DNA of 64,000 nucleotides. Source: Nocardia vaccinii NBRC 15922 (GTDB lineage: Bacteria; Actinomycetota; Actinomycetes; Mycobacteriales; Mycobacteriaceae). Each line of letters starts with the position of its first letter. Within the stretch, counting starts at the first letter, position 1. The stretch lies in NCBI RefSeq assembly GCF_001613305.1, contig NZ_BDCC01000033.1:62001-126000 (forward strand), written 5' to 3'. The position numbers and the translations under genes were made by a program. This document shows positions 45,098-53,180 of the stretch, in pieces. A model generated the notes under the pieces. That model searched no databases and had not been told where the DNA came from. It saw only the letters and a list, made by a program, of their open reading frames with translations.

Positions 45098-45907
45098 TCA
45101 GTGGGCGGGACCGCTGCGCGCGTACCGGGCCGGTGTCGTACCCAGGATTCGTTTGAAGTGCCGGGTCAGATGCGGCTGATCGTGAAAACCCGTGGCGGCG
45201 GCCACATCCCGCGTCGGCATGCCGCTGAGCAGGAGTGGCCGGGCCAGATCGACCCGGCGCGCGACGAGATACCGGTGCGGCGGCATGCCGAATTCGCGGC
45301 CGAAGGCGCGGATCAGATGGGTGGGGTCGGCGTGCAGTTGGGCCGCGGCTTGCTCCAGGGAAATGCCTTGTGTGGTGTGGGAATCCAGCAGATCGCGCAG
45401 GCGGTGCGCCAGCCGGGGATCGGCCTGGCGGGCGGGCGGATCGATCCCGCGCAACAAGGTGTCCAGACGATCGTGGATGAGTGCCAGACGTCCGGCGGCC
45501 TCGAATTCCTCGCCCGGAGCGGTGAGTACGGCATGCAGTTGGCGGATGCGCAGGTGCAGCAGCGGATCGGTGAACGTCGGGGTGTCGACCGCGGAGCCGA
45601 TCATCGTCTCGGGCAGTTGGCCGGTGTCCAGGTACAGGACGCGCTTGCGGAAGCCGTTCTCGGTCGCGGCCTGACCGTTGTGCGGGACATGCGGCGGCAG
45701 CAGCGAGACCGCCGAACCCAGCACGCCGTATTCGTGTCGATCCAAGTCGTAGCGGACCGCGCCCTCGTCGACGATGAGCAGGGTCCACGCATCATGGGCG
45801 TGCATCGGATAGACGTGCTCGACGAACCGGGCATGGAACACCTCGACGATGCCCGGAACCCGCGGCTGCCAGGCCCGGACCTGCTCGAGTGGGCCGCCGG
45901 TAACCAT
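45098..45907 (-). CDS. AraC-family transcriptional regulator
   Basis: A 269-aa regulator. The N-terminal cupin-like sensor domain has VEHVYPMHAHDAWTLLIVDE and LPPHVPHNG, the two metal- or ligand-binding His clusters. The C-terminal double helix-turn-helix has GISLEQAAAQLHADPTHLIR, GMPPHRYLVARRVDLARPLL and ATGFHDQPHLTRHFKRILG, the usual AraC signature. ATG 45907 was chosen by family length. It is divergent from the DUF2000 gene with only 50 bp between starts, so that gene is a likely target. Confidence 0.9.
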   Translation of the reverse strand: MVTGGPLEQVRAWQPRVPGIVEVFHARFVEHVYPMHAHDAWTLLIVDEGAVRYDLDRHEYGVLGSAVSLLPPHVPHNGQAATENGFRKRVLYLDTGQLPETMIGSAVDTPTFTDPLLHLRIRQLHAVLTAPGEEFEAAGRLALIHDRLDTLLRGIDPPARQADPRLAHRLRDLLDSHTTQGISLEQAAAQLHADPTHLIRAFGREFGMPPHRYLVARRVDLARPLLLSGMPTRDVAAATGFHDQPHLTRHFKRILGTTPARYARSGPAH

Positions 45908-45957
45908 GCCAGGATCGTACAAGCCCTCGCGTACCCGACCGGCGCACAGTCGTGGGC

Positions 45958-46377
45958 ATGGAGAATGTGCGTTTCGATACCAAGATCGCGGTGCTGCTGC
46001 GGGACGACCTGCAGGCATGGCAACGGTTGAATGTGACCGCCTTCCTGGTCAGCGGTCTGGGCACGGTACGGCCGGAGGTCATCGGTGAACCGTACGAGGA
46101 TGCCGACGGCGCCGTCTACCAGTCGATGTTCCGGCAGCCGGTCCTCGTCTTCGAGGCGGCCAAGGAAACCTTGCAGTCCGCACACGCCAAAGCGCTCGCA
46201 CGTGGCCTGCAGACGGCGGTCTTCACCTCGGACCTGTTCGCCACCGGCAACGACGCCGACAACCGGGCCGCGGTCCGCGCGGTCGGCACCGACGCACTCG
46301 ATCTGGTCGGACTCGCCGTCTACGGACCGCGCAACGTCGTGGACAAGGTGAGCAAGGGCGCGCGTATGCATCCGTGA
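45958..46377 (+). CDS. DUF2000 family protein
   Basis: A 139-aa single-domain DUF2000 protein. Conserved elements are DTKIAVLLRDDLQAWQRLNV, TAFLVSGLG, QPVLVFEA, and the C-terminal VGLAVYGPRNVVDKVSKGARM. The family is small and soluble, with a PTH2-like fold proposed; function is unknown. It starts at ATG 45958 (an upstream GTG at 45952 is in frame). It sits back to back with an AraC regulator gene and downstream ends before the GntR promoter. Confidence 0.85.
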   Translation: MENVRFDTKIAVLLRDDLQAWQRLNVTAFLVSGLGTVRPEVIGEPYEDADGAVYQSMFRQPVLVFEAAKETLQSAHAKALARGLQTAVFTSDLFATGNDADNRAAVRAVGTDALDLVGLAVYGPRNVVDKVSKGARMHP

Positions 46378-46435
46378 ATGCGGTGTGACCCGAGGGTTCG
46401 CAGGGGGCATCGCGGGTGCGGCACGACGGCCGCAC

Positions 46436-46448
46436 TAAGATACATCTT
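46436..46448 (+). promoter_or_regulatory. GntR operator-like palindrome over a -10 box
   Basis: TAAGAT (46436-46441) is a good -10 hexamer placing transcription start at about 46448-46449, next to a GTG codon. It overlaps the perfect palindrome AAGATACATCTT (46437-46448), the expected position for an autoregulatory repressor site. Confidence 0.5.
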
Positions 46449-47090
46449 GTGTCTATGACGTATTCATCTGCTGAGCGGGCCTATCGGGAGGTCAAGGAGC
46501 GGATTCTGGGCGGTGCGTTGCCCGGCGGGGAGTTGATCAGTGAGGGGGAGGTCGCCGCGGATCTGGGGACCTCGCGTACTCCGGTGCGTGAGGCGTTTCT
46601 ACGGTTGGAGGCCGAAGGGTGGATGCGGCTGTATCCGAAGCGCGGTGCGCTGGTGGTGCCGGTGCCGCCGGGAGAGGCCGAACATGTCGCGCACGCTCGG
46701 TACGTGGTGGAGACGGCCGCGGTGCGGGCGCTGGCGACCGCTGATCGGACCGCGCTGCTGACGGAATTGCGTTCGGTGATCGAATCGCAGCGTGAACTGG
46801 CCGCGGCGGGGGAGTTGGAGCGGTTCGCGGCCATGGACACCGAATTCCATCGCGCCGCCGTGGCCGCCGCGGGCAATCCGCTCCTGACCGGGTTCTACGA
46901 TTCACTGCGGGAGCGGCAGCGCCGGATGAACAGCCTTGCGGTGCAACGTCGTTCGGGTAATGCGGCGCAGATCGTGGCGGAGCACGCCCGGCTCGCCGAC
47001 GCGATCGAGTCCGGTGACGCCGAGGGCTTCGCCGCGCTGCTCGTCGAGCATCTGTCCGGCGTGCACCAGCTGGAATTGCGGGGTCTGTGA
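46449..47090 (+). CDS. GntR-family (FadR subfamily) transcriptional regulator
   Basis: A 213-aa regulator. The winged helix reads AERAYREVKERILGGALPGG, SEGEVAADLGTSRTPVREAF and GWMRLYPKRGALVVPV. The FCD effector domain has ARYVVETAAVRALA, FAAMDTEFHRAAVAAAGNPL and EHARLADAIESGDAEGFAAL, with the Asp/His set that binds metal in this class. No ribosome-binding site precedes ATG 46455 or GTG 46449; the promoter placement favours a leaderless GTG 46449. Its stop overlaps the start of the MFS gene, forming an operon. Confidence 0.9.
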   Translation: MSMTYSSAERAYREVKERILGGALPGGELISEGEVAADLGTSRTPVREAFLRLEAEGWMRLYPKRGALVVPVPPGEAEHVAHARYVVETAAVRALATADRTALLTELRSVIESQRELAAAGELERFAAMDTEFHRAAVAAAGNPLLTGFYDSLRERQRRMNSLAVQRRSGNAAQIVAEHARLADAIESGDAEGFAALLVEHLSGVHQLELRGL

Positions 47091-48331
47091 TGACCGGTTC
47101 GGTGGTCGAGCTCGAGCGCGCGGCCGGTGTGGTCGCCGCGCCGCGGGCCTGGCGGGGCGTGGCCGCGGCGATGTTCGTGATCGCCTGGGGCGGTAACGAA
47201 TTCACGCCGCTGCTGGTGATGTACAAGAATCACGGCCTGTCGGTCACCACGGTGGACGTGCTGCTGTTCGACTACGTGCTGGGCATCGTGCCCGCACTGC
47301 TGATCGGTGGTCCGCTGTCGGATCGGTTCGGGCGGCGCCGCCTCATGTGCCCCGCGCCGTTCATCGCGGCGGCGGGATCGCTGCTGCTGGCCGTGGGCGC
47401 CGATGCGGTGGCGGCGCTGTCGGTCGGCCGGGTGCTCTCGGGCGTGGCGCTGGGACTGGCCATGGCCGTCGGTGGCAGTTGGGTCAAGGAGTTGTCGCAG
47501 CCGCCGTATTCGTCGTCGTCGGCGGTCGGTAGCGGTGCGCGCCGTTCGGCGATGAGCCTGACCGCGGGGTTCGCACTCGGCGCGGGTGTGGCCGGAGTGC
47601 TGGCGCAGTGGGCGCCGTGGCCGCATTCGCTGCCGTATCTGGTGAACGTCGTGCTGTGCGCAGCGGGCGCGGCCTGGGTGATGTGTGTTCCGGAAACTGT
47701 TGTGCGGCAGCCGAATCCGGGACGGCTGCGGGATGACCTGCGTATCCCCGCGCCCGGACATCACCGATTCTCGGGCGTCGCGCTGCCGGTGGCGGTGTGG
47801 GTGTTCGCCTCGGTCGGTACGGCCTACGCGGTCCTGCCGACGTTGCTGGCCGGACAGGCGCACAGCCTGCAGATCGGCTTCTCGGCTCTGCTCACGGTGT
47901 TGACCCTTGGCTGCGGATTCCTCATCCAGGCCGTCGCCCGGCGGATCGATCGTCCCGGCGTGGCGCGGATCGCGGCGCTGGCACTCGTGCTGGTCACGGC
48001 CGGAATGGTGCTCGCGGCGGTCGCGGCGAGCACGCTGACGCTGTGGATCGCGCTGATCGCGGCCGCGGTGCTGGGAGCCGGGAACGGCATCGGCCTGGTC
48101 GCCGGATTACAGGAGGTCGAGCGCATTGCCGAACCACAGGATCTGGCGGGGCTGACCGCGGTCTTCTACTCGGTCTGCTACCTCGGCTTCGGCCTGCCCG
48201 CTCTGTTGGCCCTGCTGAATCAGACCACCGGGCTCGGCTATCCGGTCATGCTCGTGGCCGGTGCCGTGGTCGCACTGCTCTGCCTGGCGGTGGTACTCCG
48301 GAATTACCGGACGAAGACCGAAACCATCTGA
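47090..48331 (+). CDS. MFS transporter, co-transcribed with GntR
   Basis: A 413-aa major facilitator with about twelve helices. Features are FVIAWGGNEFTPLLVMYKNH in helix 1, GGPLSDRFGRRRLMCPAPF (motif A, loop 2-3), GRVLSGVALGLAMAVGGSWV and GAGNGIGLVAGLQEVERIAE. Its ATG overlaps the GntR stop by one base, so expression is coupled and probably controlled by that regulator. The substrate is unknown. A strong hairpin terminator follows. Confidence 0.9.
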   Translation: MTGSVVELERAAGVVAAPRAWRGVAAAMFVIAWGGNEFTPLLVMYKNHGLSVTTVDVLLFDYVLGIVPALLIGGPLSDRFGRRRLMCPAPFIAAAGSLLLAVGADAVAALSVGRVLSGVALGLAMAVGGSWVKELSQPPYSSSSAVGSGARRSAMSLTAGFALGAGVAGVLAQWAPWPHSLPYLVNVVLCAAGAAWVMCVPETVVRQPNPGRLRDDLRIPAPGHHRFSGVALPVAVWVFASVGTAYAVLPTLLAGQAHSLQIGFSALLTVLTLGCGFLIQAVARRIDRPGVARIAALALVLVTAGMVLAAVAASTLTLWIALIAAAVLGAGNGIGLVAGLQEVERIAEPQDLAGLTAVFYSVCYLGFGLPALLALLNQTTGLGYPVMLVAGAVVALLCLAVVLRNYRTKTETI

Positions 48332-48367
48332 GCCCCAACGGAATCTGCCCGCCGGCTCGATACGGCT

Positions 48368-48406
48368 CGGCCGGGCTCGAACGTGCCGACGTCGCGAGCC
48401 CGGCCG
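48368..48406. terminator. Bidirectional terminator hairpin
   Basis: A perfect 12-bp stem (CGGCCGGGCTCG with CGAGCCCGGCCG) around 15 nt lies between the convergent MFS and secreted-protein genes. Confidence 0.7.
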
Positions 48407-48431
48407 CCTGAGCGTTCGTGCGGCCCGGCGG

Positions 48432-48860
48432 CTATCCGGCGCTGCCGGTGGGCGCGCCGCCGGTGACGGTGACGGTCGTGGGCGCCGTGGACGAGGTGTA
48501 GTCGTGTGAACCCAGCGGCGGGGTGTGGTAAGCGCAGAACGCCTGCGCGTGGATCGGGCCGTTCGGCAGATTCCGGATCGATACGGTGATCGTCCGGCCG
48601 GGTCCGGCGTACGAATCCTGGCCGCCGCTGCCGAAGGCGGTCTTGTTGTCGATGTCGGTCGCCCAGCACACGGTGCCCTGCTGGGTGTTCTTGTTGTGCA
48701 CGGTCGCGCTGACCGTGCCCGGCGCGGACGCACTGAATTGCACGTCCGGCGCCGCCAACGCGGGTGCGGCCGAGGCCTCGGGCGTCACGAGCACCGCGAA
48801 CGCCGCGGGAGCCGCGAGTGCCACGGCTGCCGCCGCACGTGTCCATGCTGGTCGTCGCAT
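48432..48860 (-). CDS. Secreted protein of unknown function
   Basis: A 142-aa protein with a Sec signal peptide (RRPAWTRAAAAVALAAPAAF, probable cut after EASAAPALA). The mature part reads as a small beta-sandwich: FSASAPGTVSATVHNKNTQQ, GTVCWATDID, RTITVSIRNLPNGPIHAQAF, CAYHTPPLG. Two cysteines could form a disulfide. Similar exported proteins occur in nocardiae and mycobacteria without known function. The ATG at 48860 follows AAAGGA at 9 nt. No neighbour on the same strand points to a role. Confidence 0.75.
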   Translation of the reverse strand: MRRPAWTRAAAAVALAAPAAFAVLVTPEASAAPALAAPDVQFSASAPGTVSATVHNKNTQQGTVCWATDIDNKTAFGSGGQDSYAGPGRTITVSIRNLPNGPIHAQAFCAYHTPPLGSHDYTSSTAPTTVTVTGGAPTGSAG

Positions 48861-48942
48861 CTGTGTAATCCTTTGTTCGGGTGGACCTTCCGGGGACATT
48901 GTTGCCCAAACCGCTCGGTCACGCCGACGGAAAAGGATCAGC

Positions 48943-50391
48943 TCACAGGGTGTTCCACTGCGGGCGGCTCGAACCACGAGGCACCAGCGGCGGGTCCGGC
49001 CAGGCGGGCGCGGTGTGCGAGAACCGGACCGGCGGTGCGAGCATGTGCACGTCACCGAGCGGACTCGCGGCATCGTAGGCGGCCGGTTCGAGCAGGGTGT
49101 GCCGCTCATCGGAACCCGCATCGGCCGGATCGACCAGGCCGAGCGTCCGGTACCACATAGCGGTGCGGGTGAGATTCACCGTGACGTGCCACGAACCACC
49201 CTCGGCGCCGCGCTTGACCAGCGCGGCCAAGGCCCCGATGGCACCCATATAACCCGTGATGAAATCGTTGATCATGCCGGTGACGGGCAGTTTCGGCGAT
49301 TCCGTGCCGCCCTCGATACTCATCAGACCCGAGGCGGCCGAGCCGTTCATATCGAAACCGCCGCGAGTCCGCCACGGCCCCTCGGAGCCGTAGCACGTGA
49401 CCGAGACGACGATGATCCCCGGATAGCGGTCCGCGAGCTGTGCCGGATCCAGGCCGAGCTGCTCGAGTTTGTCGCCGCGATGGTTGTTGACCACGATGTG
49501 CGCGTCCGTCAGCAGCCGGTCGGCGCGTTGGCGGCCGGAATCGGTGTTCAGATCGACGTAGGCACTGCGGGAGCCGACATTGGCCTCGGCATAGATGAAA
49601 TCGTGTTCGTAGTCGTTGGGGCGGGTGGCGCACAGTACTTCCGCACCCTGTTCGGCGAGGGTGCGCCCGACGGTCGGACCGGCGATGGCGTGGGTGAACG
49701 ACAACACCCGGATACCGTCCAAAGGTCGTGCGGCCGAACCGAAGTCGTGTGCCGGTGCGTCGCCGATGCGATGCAGCCCGATCACCGGCCGAGTGGCCAG
49801 CAGTGCGCCCTGCGGATGTGCGAGCCATTCCTGCGGAGTCCGCGCGACGCACAGCGGGAGTCCGGCGGCGTTGGCGGCATCCTCGAGTTCGAAGGCGTCC
49901 CGGGTGGCGAACGCCGCGGCCACCTTCGCGTAATCCGGTGGGACGTCCAGGAATCGGCACCATTTCGCGGCCAGATGCGGATACACCCCCGAGGCCATGA
50001 CGGTGCGGCCGTCGGCGGTGCGATATGGCGCGAGCAGGAAGGGATTGTCCGCCACCAGCGGGAACGGCGGCAGCTCACCGGCGAGGGTGGGATGCCAGAA
50101 CGCGTGCGGGGTGATGCCGTGCACGGCCTGGCGCAGGTCCAGCCGCAGATCCTGAGCGGGCCCGCCGCGCCGACGATGCACCGCGACCGCACCGACCGCC
50201 GCACCCATGAGCGGAATACCGATACAGGCCCCGAGCCGATGCCGCGCCGGCAGAATCGGATCCTGCCCCACGAAGGCGACTTCACCCCCGGCGTCGGCCG
50301 CGGACAATCCCGTACTCGCGAGGAGATCGCCGAGCGCGGCGAGGTGGTCGAGGTCGCCCCCATCGGTAATCGGTCGATGTTCGATGGTCAT
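48943..50391 (-). CDS. CaiB/BaiF (family III) CoA-transferase
   Basis: A 482-aa family III CoA-transferase. The nucleotide-fold core is in the second half: PLDGIRVLSFTHAIAGPTVG, LAEQGAEVLCATRPND, RSAYVDLNTDSGRQRADRLL, VVVNNHRGDK-like HIVVNNHRGDKLEQLGLD and ISVTCYGSEGPW-like VSVTCYGSEGPWRTRGGFD. About 210 residues precede this core and resemble the tail half of another CoA-transferase copy, which makes the protein longer than typical single-domain members. The substrate acid is unknown. The ATG follows AGGAGA at 5 nt. It is transcribed downstream of the DUF4185 gene, 16 bp away. Confidence 0.88.
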   Translation of the reverse strand: MTIEHRPITDGGDLDHLAALGDLLASTGLSAADAGGEVAFVGQDPILPARHRLGACIGIPLMGAAVGAVAVHRRRGGPAQDLRLDLRQAVHGITPHAFWHPTLAGELPPFPLVADNPFLLAPYRTADGRTVMASGVYPHLAAKWCRFLDVPPDYAKVAAAFATRDAFELEDAANAAGLPLCVARTPQEWLAHPQGALLATRPVIGLHRIGDAPAHDFGSAARPLDGIRVLSFTHAIAGPTVGRTLAEQGAEVLCATRPNDYEHDFIYAEANVGSRSAYVDLNTDSGRQRADRLLTDAHIVVNNHRGDKLEQLGLDPAQLADRYPGIIVVSVTCYGSEGPWRTRGGFDMNGSAASGLMSIEGGTESPKLPVTGMINDFITGYMGAIGALAALVKRGAEGGSWHVTVNLTRTAMWYRTLGLVDPADAGSDERHTLLEPAAYDAASPLGDVHMLAPPVRFSHTAPAWPDPPLVPRGSSRPQWNTL

Positions 50392-50407
50392 GGCGTCTCC
50401 TGCCGAG

Positions 50408-52045
50408 TCAGTGGATCGAGGCGTGCATGAGGTAGACGTTGTAGTGGCGCCATTCGGACAGGGTGAAGTAGAGGTCGTTGCCGGTGGACCACGGATGGAT
50501 GAAGCCGCCGTAGCCCGAGGGATAGTCCTCGGTGTGCAGCAGGGTGGCGGGGGCCGACCAGATGCCTTGCGGGGTGGTGGATCGACGCATCACCAGAACG
50601 TTGTTGTCCGCGTCGAGATAGCTCATCTCCCAGCGGTCCGCGGCGGTGTCGTAGCGGACCGACACCTCCCCGGCGATACCGGACATGATGGGACTCGCCG
50701 ACAGCTCCATCCCGCTACCGCCCGGCGTGGGCGGCTGGAGGGTGGGCCGCCAGAAACCATCGATCCAATACTGGTACGCCGTTTTGTTGAGGACATCCGC
50801 CTGCGGCACGCGCGCGAGGGCGATGGTGCCGAAACGCCCGTTGGGCGTGCCGAACATGTAGACGTATCCGTCGTGCGGCGCCATCGCCACCACCTGGAAC
50901 TGGCCCTGGCCGAAGACGTTGTCCCACCGGGCGTGCTCGTTGTCCACCCAGGTCTGCCCGCCGTCGTCGGAATAGGCCAGGCCGCCGTAGTTGGTCCACC
51001 AGCGGCTCGGCTTCTCGGACCAGCGCGCAACCGACATATAGCTCAGGTACTGCCGATCGCCCAGTGCGAAACCGGAGGTCGGGATGACGGTGATCTCGAA
51101 GTTGTTCACCTTGTAGCTGCCCAGCACCTCCGTGGCGTGACAGGGTGCGTCGGAGACCATGTTGTCGATCTTCATCCCGTGCGCGAGATCGTGATCGGAG
51201 CTGAAGCCGATGACATTGCTGCGCCAGTCCCCGCCGCTCGGTCCGCCGTCCCGGAAACCCGTGCCGAACGTATCGCCGAAGGCGACCGCGATCCGGCCCG
51301 GGGCCGATTCCCACATGAGGCCGAGGTCGGTGTCGTCCACCTGCCAGCGCACATCGGTGCGGTTCTGCGATCCGGGTCCGGTCAGCTGACTCACCGGATA
51401 GACGTCCCGGATCTGGAACGGCGCGAGCGGGCGCGTCACGGGTGCGGGTTGCACCGGCGGATGGACCACGGGCGGAATCGGTTGCGGGCGTGGGCCGGTG
51501 ACGTCCGGGCCGAGCAGGGTGACGGGCAGCGGGATCGTCTCCGGGTGCGGCACGAACTGCACCTTGGGCAGCTGCCACGGCGTCGGGGGAGTCGTGCCGG
51601 TCGGTGGTGGCGTGGTGGTGGGCGTGGTGGTGGGCGGCGCCGTCGTGGTCGTCGGCTTCGGCGGACCTTCCGGCCACGTCGGCGTGCCCGGTGGAATCGG
51701 ATACGAGGTCCGGGTGCGCCCTCCGGCCAGTTGCGGACACGGGTTGGCGCACAGATCGGCCGGGAGTGCCGCCGGTGCGATCCGGGTGTTGTGCAACTGC
51801 TTGGGAATCTTCACCGGCGTGATCTTGGGTTGCAGCACCTGGACCTGGATGGTGGGCGGCTGCGCCGGTGCGGGCCGGGGCGGCGCGGCGTCCGGGTTCG
51901 GCGTCCGGGCTTGCGGATCGAAACCCGTTTCGCCACAGGCGTTCACGGGGGCGGGCGCCCACGGTAGCGGGGCGGCTGCGCCGGGCGGTGCGGTAGCCAC
52001 GGTCAGCACGACCACCGCGACGGCAACGGTAACGTCTCGCAGCAC
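50408..52045 (-). CDS. Secreted DUF4185 protein
   Basis: A 545-aa exported protein. A Sec signal peptide (RDVTVAVAVVVLTVATAPP, cut near GAAA) is followed by a Pro/Thr-rich linker of about 170 residues (PTTTTAPPTTTPTTT). The DUF4185 domain (about 215-540) has DVRWQVDDTDLGLMWES, GRIAVAFGDTFGTGF, ARWSEKPSRWWTNYGGLAYS and YFTLSEWRHYNVYLM, a five-bladed-propeller-like carbohydrate-active layout. The GTG at 52045 has GAGGAG 8 nt upstream. Rhodococcal and mycobacterial relatives are cell-surface proteins; a role in arabinan cleavage has been proposed for some DUF4185 proteins, unproven here. Confidence 0.87.
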   Translation of the reverse strand: MLRDVTVAVAVVVLTVATAPPGAAAPLPWAPAPVNACGETGFDPQARTPNPDAAPPRPAPAQPPTIQVQVLQPKITPVKIPKQLHNTRIAPAALPADLCANPCPQLAGGRTRTSYPIPPGTPTWPEGPPKPTTTTAPPTTTPTTTPPPTGTTPPTPWQLPKVQFVPHPETIPLPVTLLGPDVTGPRPQPIPPVVHPPVQPAPVTRPLAPFQIRDVYPVSQLTGPGSQNRTDVRWQVDDTDLGLMWESAPGRIAVAFGDTFGTGFRDGGPSGGDWRSNVIGFSSDHDLAHGMKIDNMVSDAPCHATEVLGSYKVNNFEITVIPTSGFALGDRQYLSYMSVARWSEKPSRWWTNYGGLAYSDDGGQTWVDNEHARWDNVFGQGQFQVVAMAPHDGYVYMFGTPNGRFGTIALARVPQADVLNKTAYQYWIDGFWRPTLQPPTPGGSGMELSASPIMSGIAGEVSVRYDTAADRWEMSYLDADNNVLVMRRSTTPQGIWSAPATLLHTEDYPSGYGGFIHPWSTGNDLYFTLSEWRHYNVYLMHASIH

Positions 52046-52138
52046 CCGGTCGACTCCTCGCAATGGTTCGCATCCAGTTCTCAGCACAAACCTTAATCGT
52101 CGCGCGGTCCACACCACCCGGCGACCGGACCAGGTCTG

Positions 52139-52171
52139 GGCTCGCGCTGCGCGCAACTCTTGTCGCGAGCC
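52139..52171 (+). other. Stem-loop in the ABC operon leader
   Basis: GGCTCGCG (52139-52146) pairs perfectly with CGCGAGCC (52164-52171) over a 17-nt loop, upstream of the small leader ORF. No known riboswitch consensus is recognised. Confidence 0.35.
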
Positions 52172-52251
52172 GCGCACACGGCCATAGTTCGTCGTTACGT
52201 CGTGTCGAAACGCGGCGAGAAACCGTGGCCGGCAACGAGGAAGGAGCTGGG

Positions 52252-52329
52252 ATGACCCTGATCGTTCCGGTCCCTGTGCCAACGTATCCGCCGGCCGGCG
52301 GACCCGATGGCGAGGAGTTGGCGAGATGA
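52252..52329 (+). CDS. Proline-rich 25-codon leader ORF
   Basis: A 25-aa peptide starting MTLIVPVPVPTYPPAGG. AGGAG lies 5 nt before its ATG, one of the best ribosome-binding sites in the window. Its TGA overlaps the ATG of the ABC ATPase gene (ATGA), so the ATPase, which has only GAGGAG within the leader codons, is likely to be translationally coupled. The run of V-P-V-P-V-P and a following P-P could slow ribosomes. It could be a regulatory leader peptide or a tiny membrane-associated protein; neither is shown. Confidence 0.5.
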   Translation: MTLIVPVPVPTYPPAGGPDGEELAR

Positions 52330-53180
52330 GCACATCGGCGAAACTGGTTCTGCGCGGGGTGCGCAAGGAGTTCCAGGTACGTGGCGCGCGGGAGAGTTTC
52401 ACCGCGCTGGAAGACATCGATCTCGAACTCGGCGACGGCGAATTCCTGGTGCTGGTCGGTCCCAGCGGTTCGGGTAAATCGACTCTGCTGGATCTGCTGG
52501 GCGGTCTGAGCAAGCCCAGCGCCGGGCAGTTGCTGCTCGACGGGCGGCCGATCACCGGGCCCGGCCTGGATCGCGGCATCGTGTTCCAGCAGTACGCGCT
52601 GCTGCCGTGGCGCACCGCACGGGGCAATATCGAATTCGGCTTGGAGGCCAAGGGGGTTCGCCGCCGGGAGCGCCGCTCGATCGCGGAGCGCTACCTGGAA
52701 CTGGTGGGGCTCAACGGATTCGGTGATCGCTACCCGCACGAGCTGTCCGGCGGTATGAAGCAGCGCGTGGCCATCGCCCGCAGCCTGGCGTTCGACCCCG
52801 AGGTGCTGCTGATGGACGAGCCGTTCGCCGCGCTCGACGCCCAGACCCGGGAAACCTTGCAGGACGAACTGCTACGGATCTGGCGCAGCACCGGCAAGAC
52901 GATCCTGTTCATCACGCACGGCATCGACGAGGCGGTGTATCTGGGCCGGCGCGTCGCGGTGCTCACCTCGCGCCCGGGCCGGGTGAAGGCGATCGTCGAG
53001 GTCGATCTCGATCGCCGCGCCGATCAGGACGCCGATACCGATATTCGCTCCTGCGAGCGGTTCCGGGATATCCGCCACCACATCTGGACGCTGCTGCACA
53101 CCGAAGTCACCCGAGTCGAACAGTTCGCCGGTGTCGCGGCGTCCCCGCAGGGAATCGACAGGAGACCCGCGCATGTCTAG
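52326..53180 (+). CDS. ABC transporter ATP-binding protein (SsuB/TauB type)
   Basis: A 284-aa ATPase of the nitrate/sulfonate/taurine uptake class. Walker A is VGPSGSGKSTLLDLL, the Q-loop region is GIVFQQYALLPWRTARGNIE, the signature is HELSGGMKQRVAIARSL, Walker B is EVLLMDEPFAALDAQTRE and the switch His is LFITHGIDEAVYL. It overlaps the leader ORF by 4 bp and the permease gene by 8 bp. No substrate-binding protein is encoded next to it. A monooxygenase remnant downstream suggests the original substrate was an organosulfur or aminocarboxylate compound. Confidence 0.93.
   Translation: MSTSAKLVLRGVRKEFQVRGARESFTALEDIDLELGDGEFLVLVGPSGSGKSTLLDLLGGLSKPSAGQLLLDGRPITGPGLDRGIVFQQYALLPWRTARGNIEFGLEAKGVRRRERRSIAERYLELVGLNGFGDRYPHELSGGMKQRVAIARSLAFDPEVLLMDEPFAALDAQTRETLQDELLRIWRSTGKTILFITHGIDEAVYLGRRVAVLTSRPGRVKAIVEVDLDRRADQDADTDIRSCERFRDIRHHIWTLLHTEVTRVEQFAGVAASPQGIDRRPAHV

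Noticed and set aside
52046..52251. Possible sulfur-responsive riboswitch ahead of the ABC operon
   Set aside because: There is one good hairpin, but I found none of the conserved core motifs of SAM, cobalamin or similar riboswitches.
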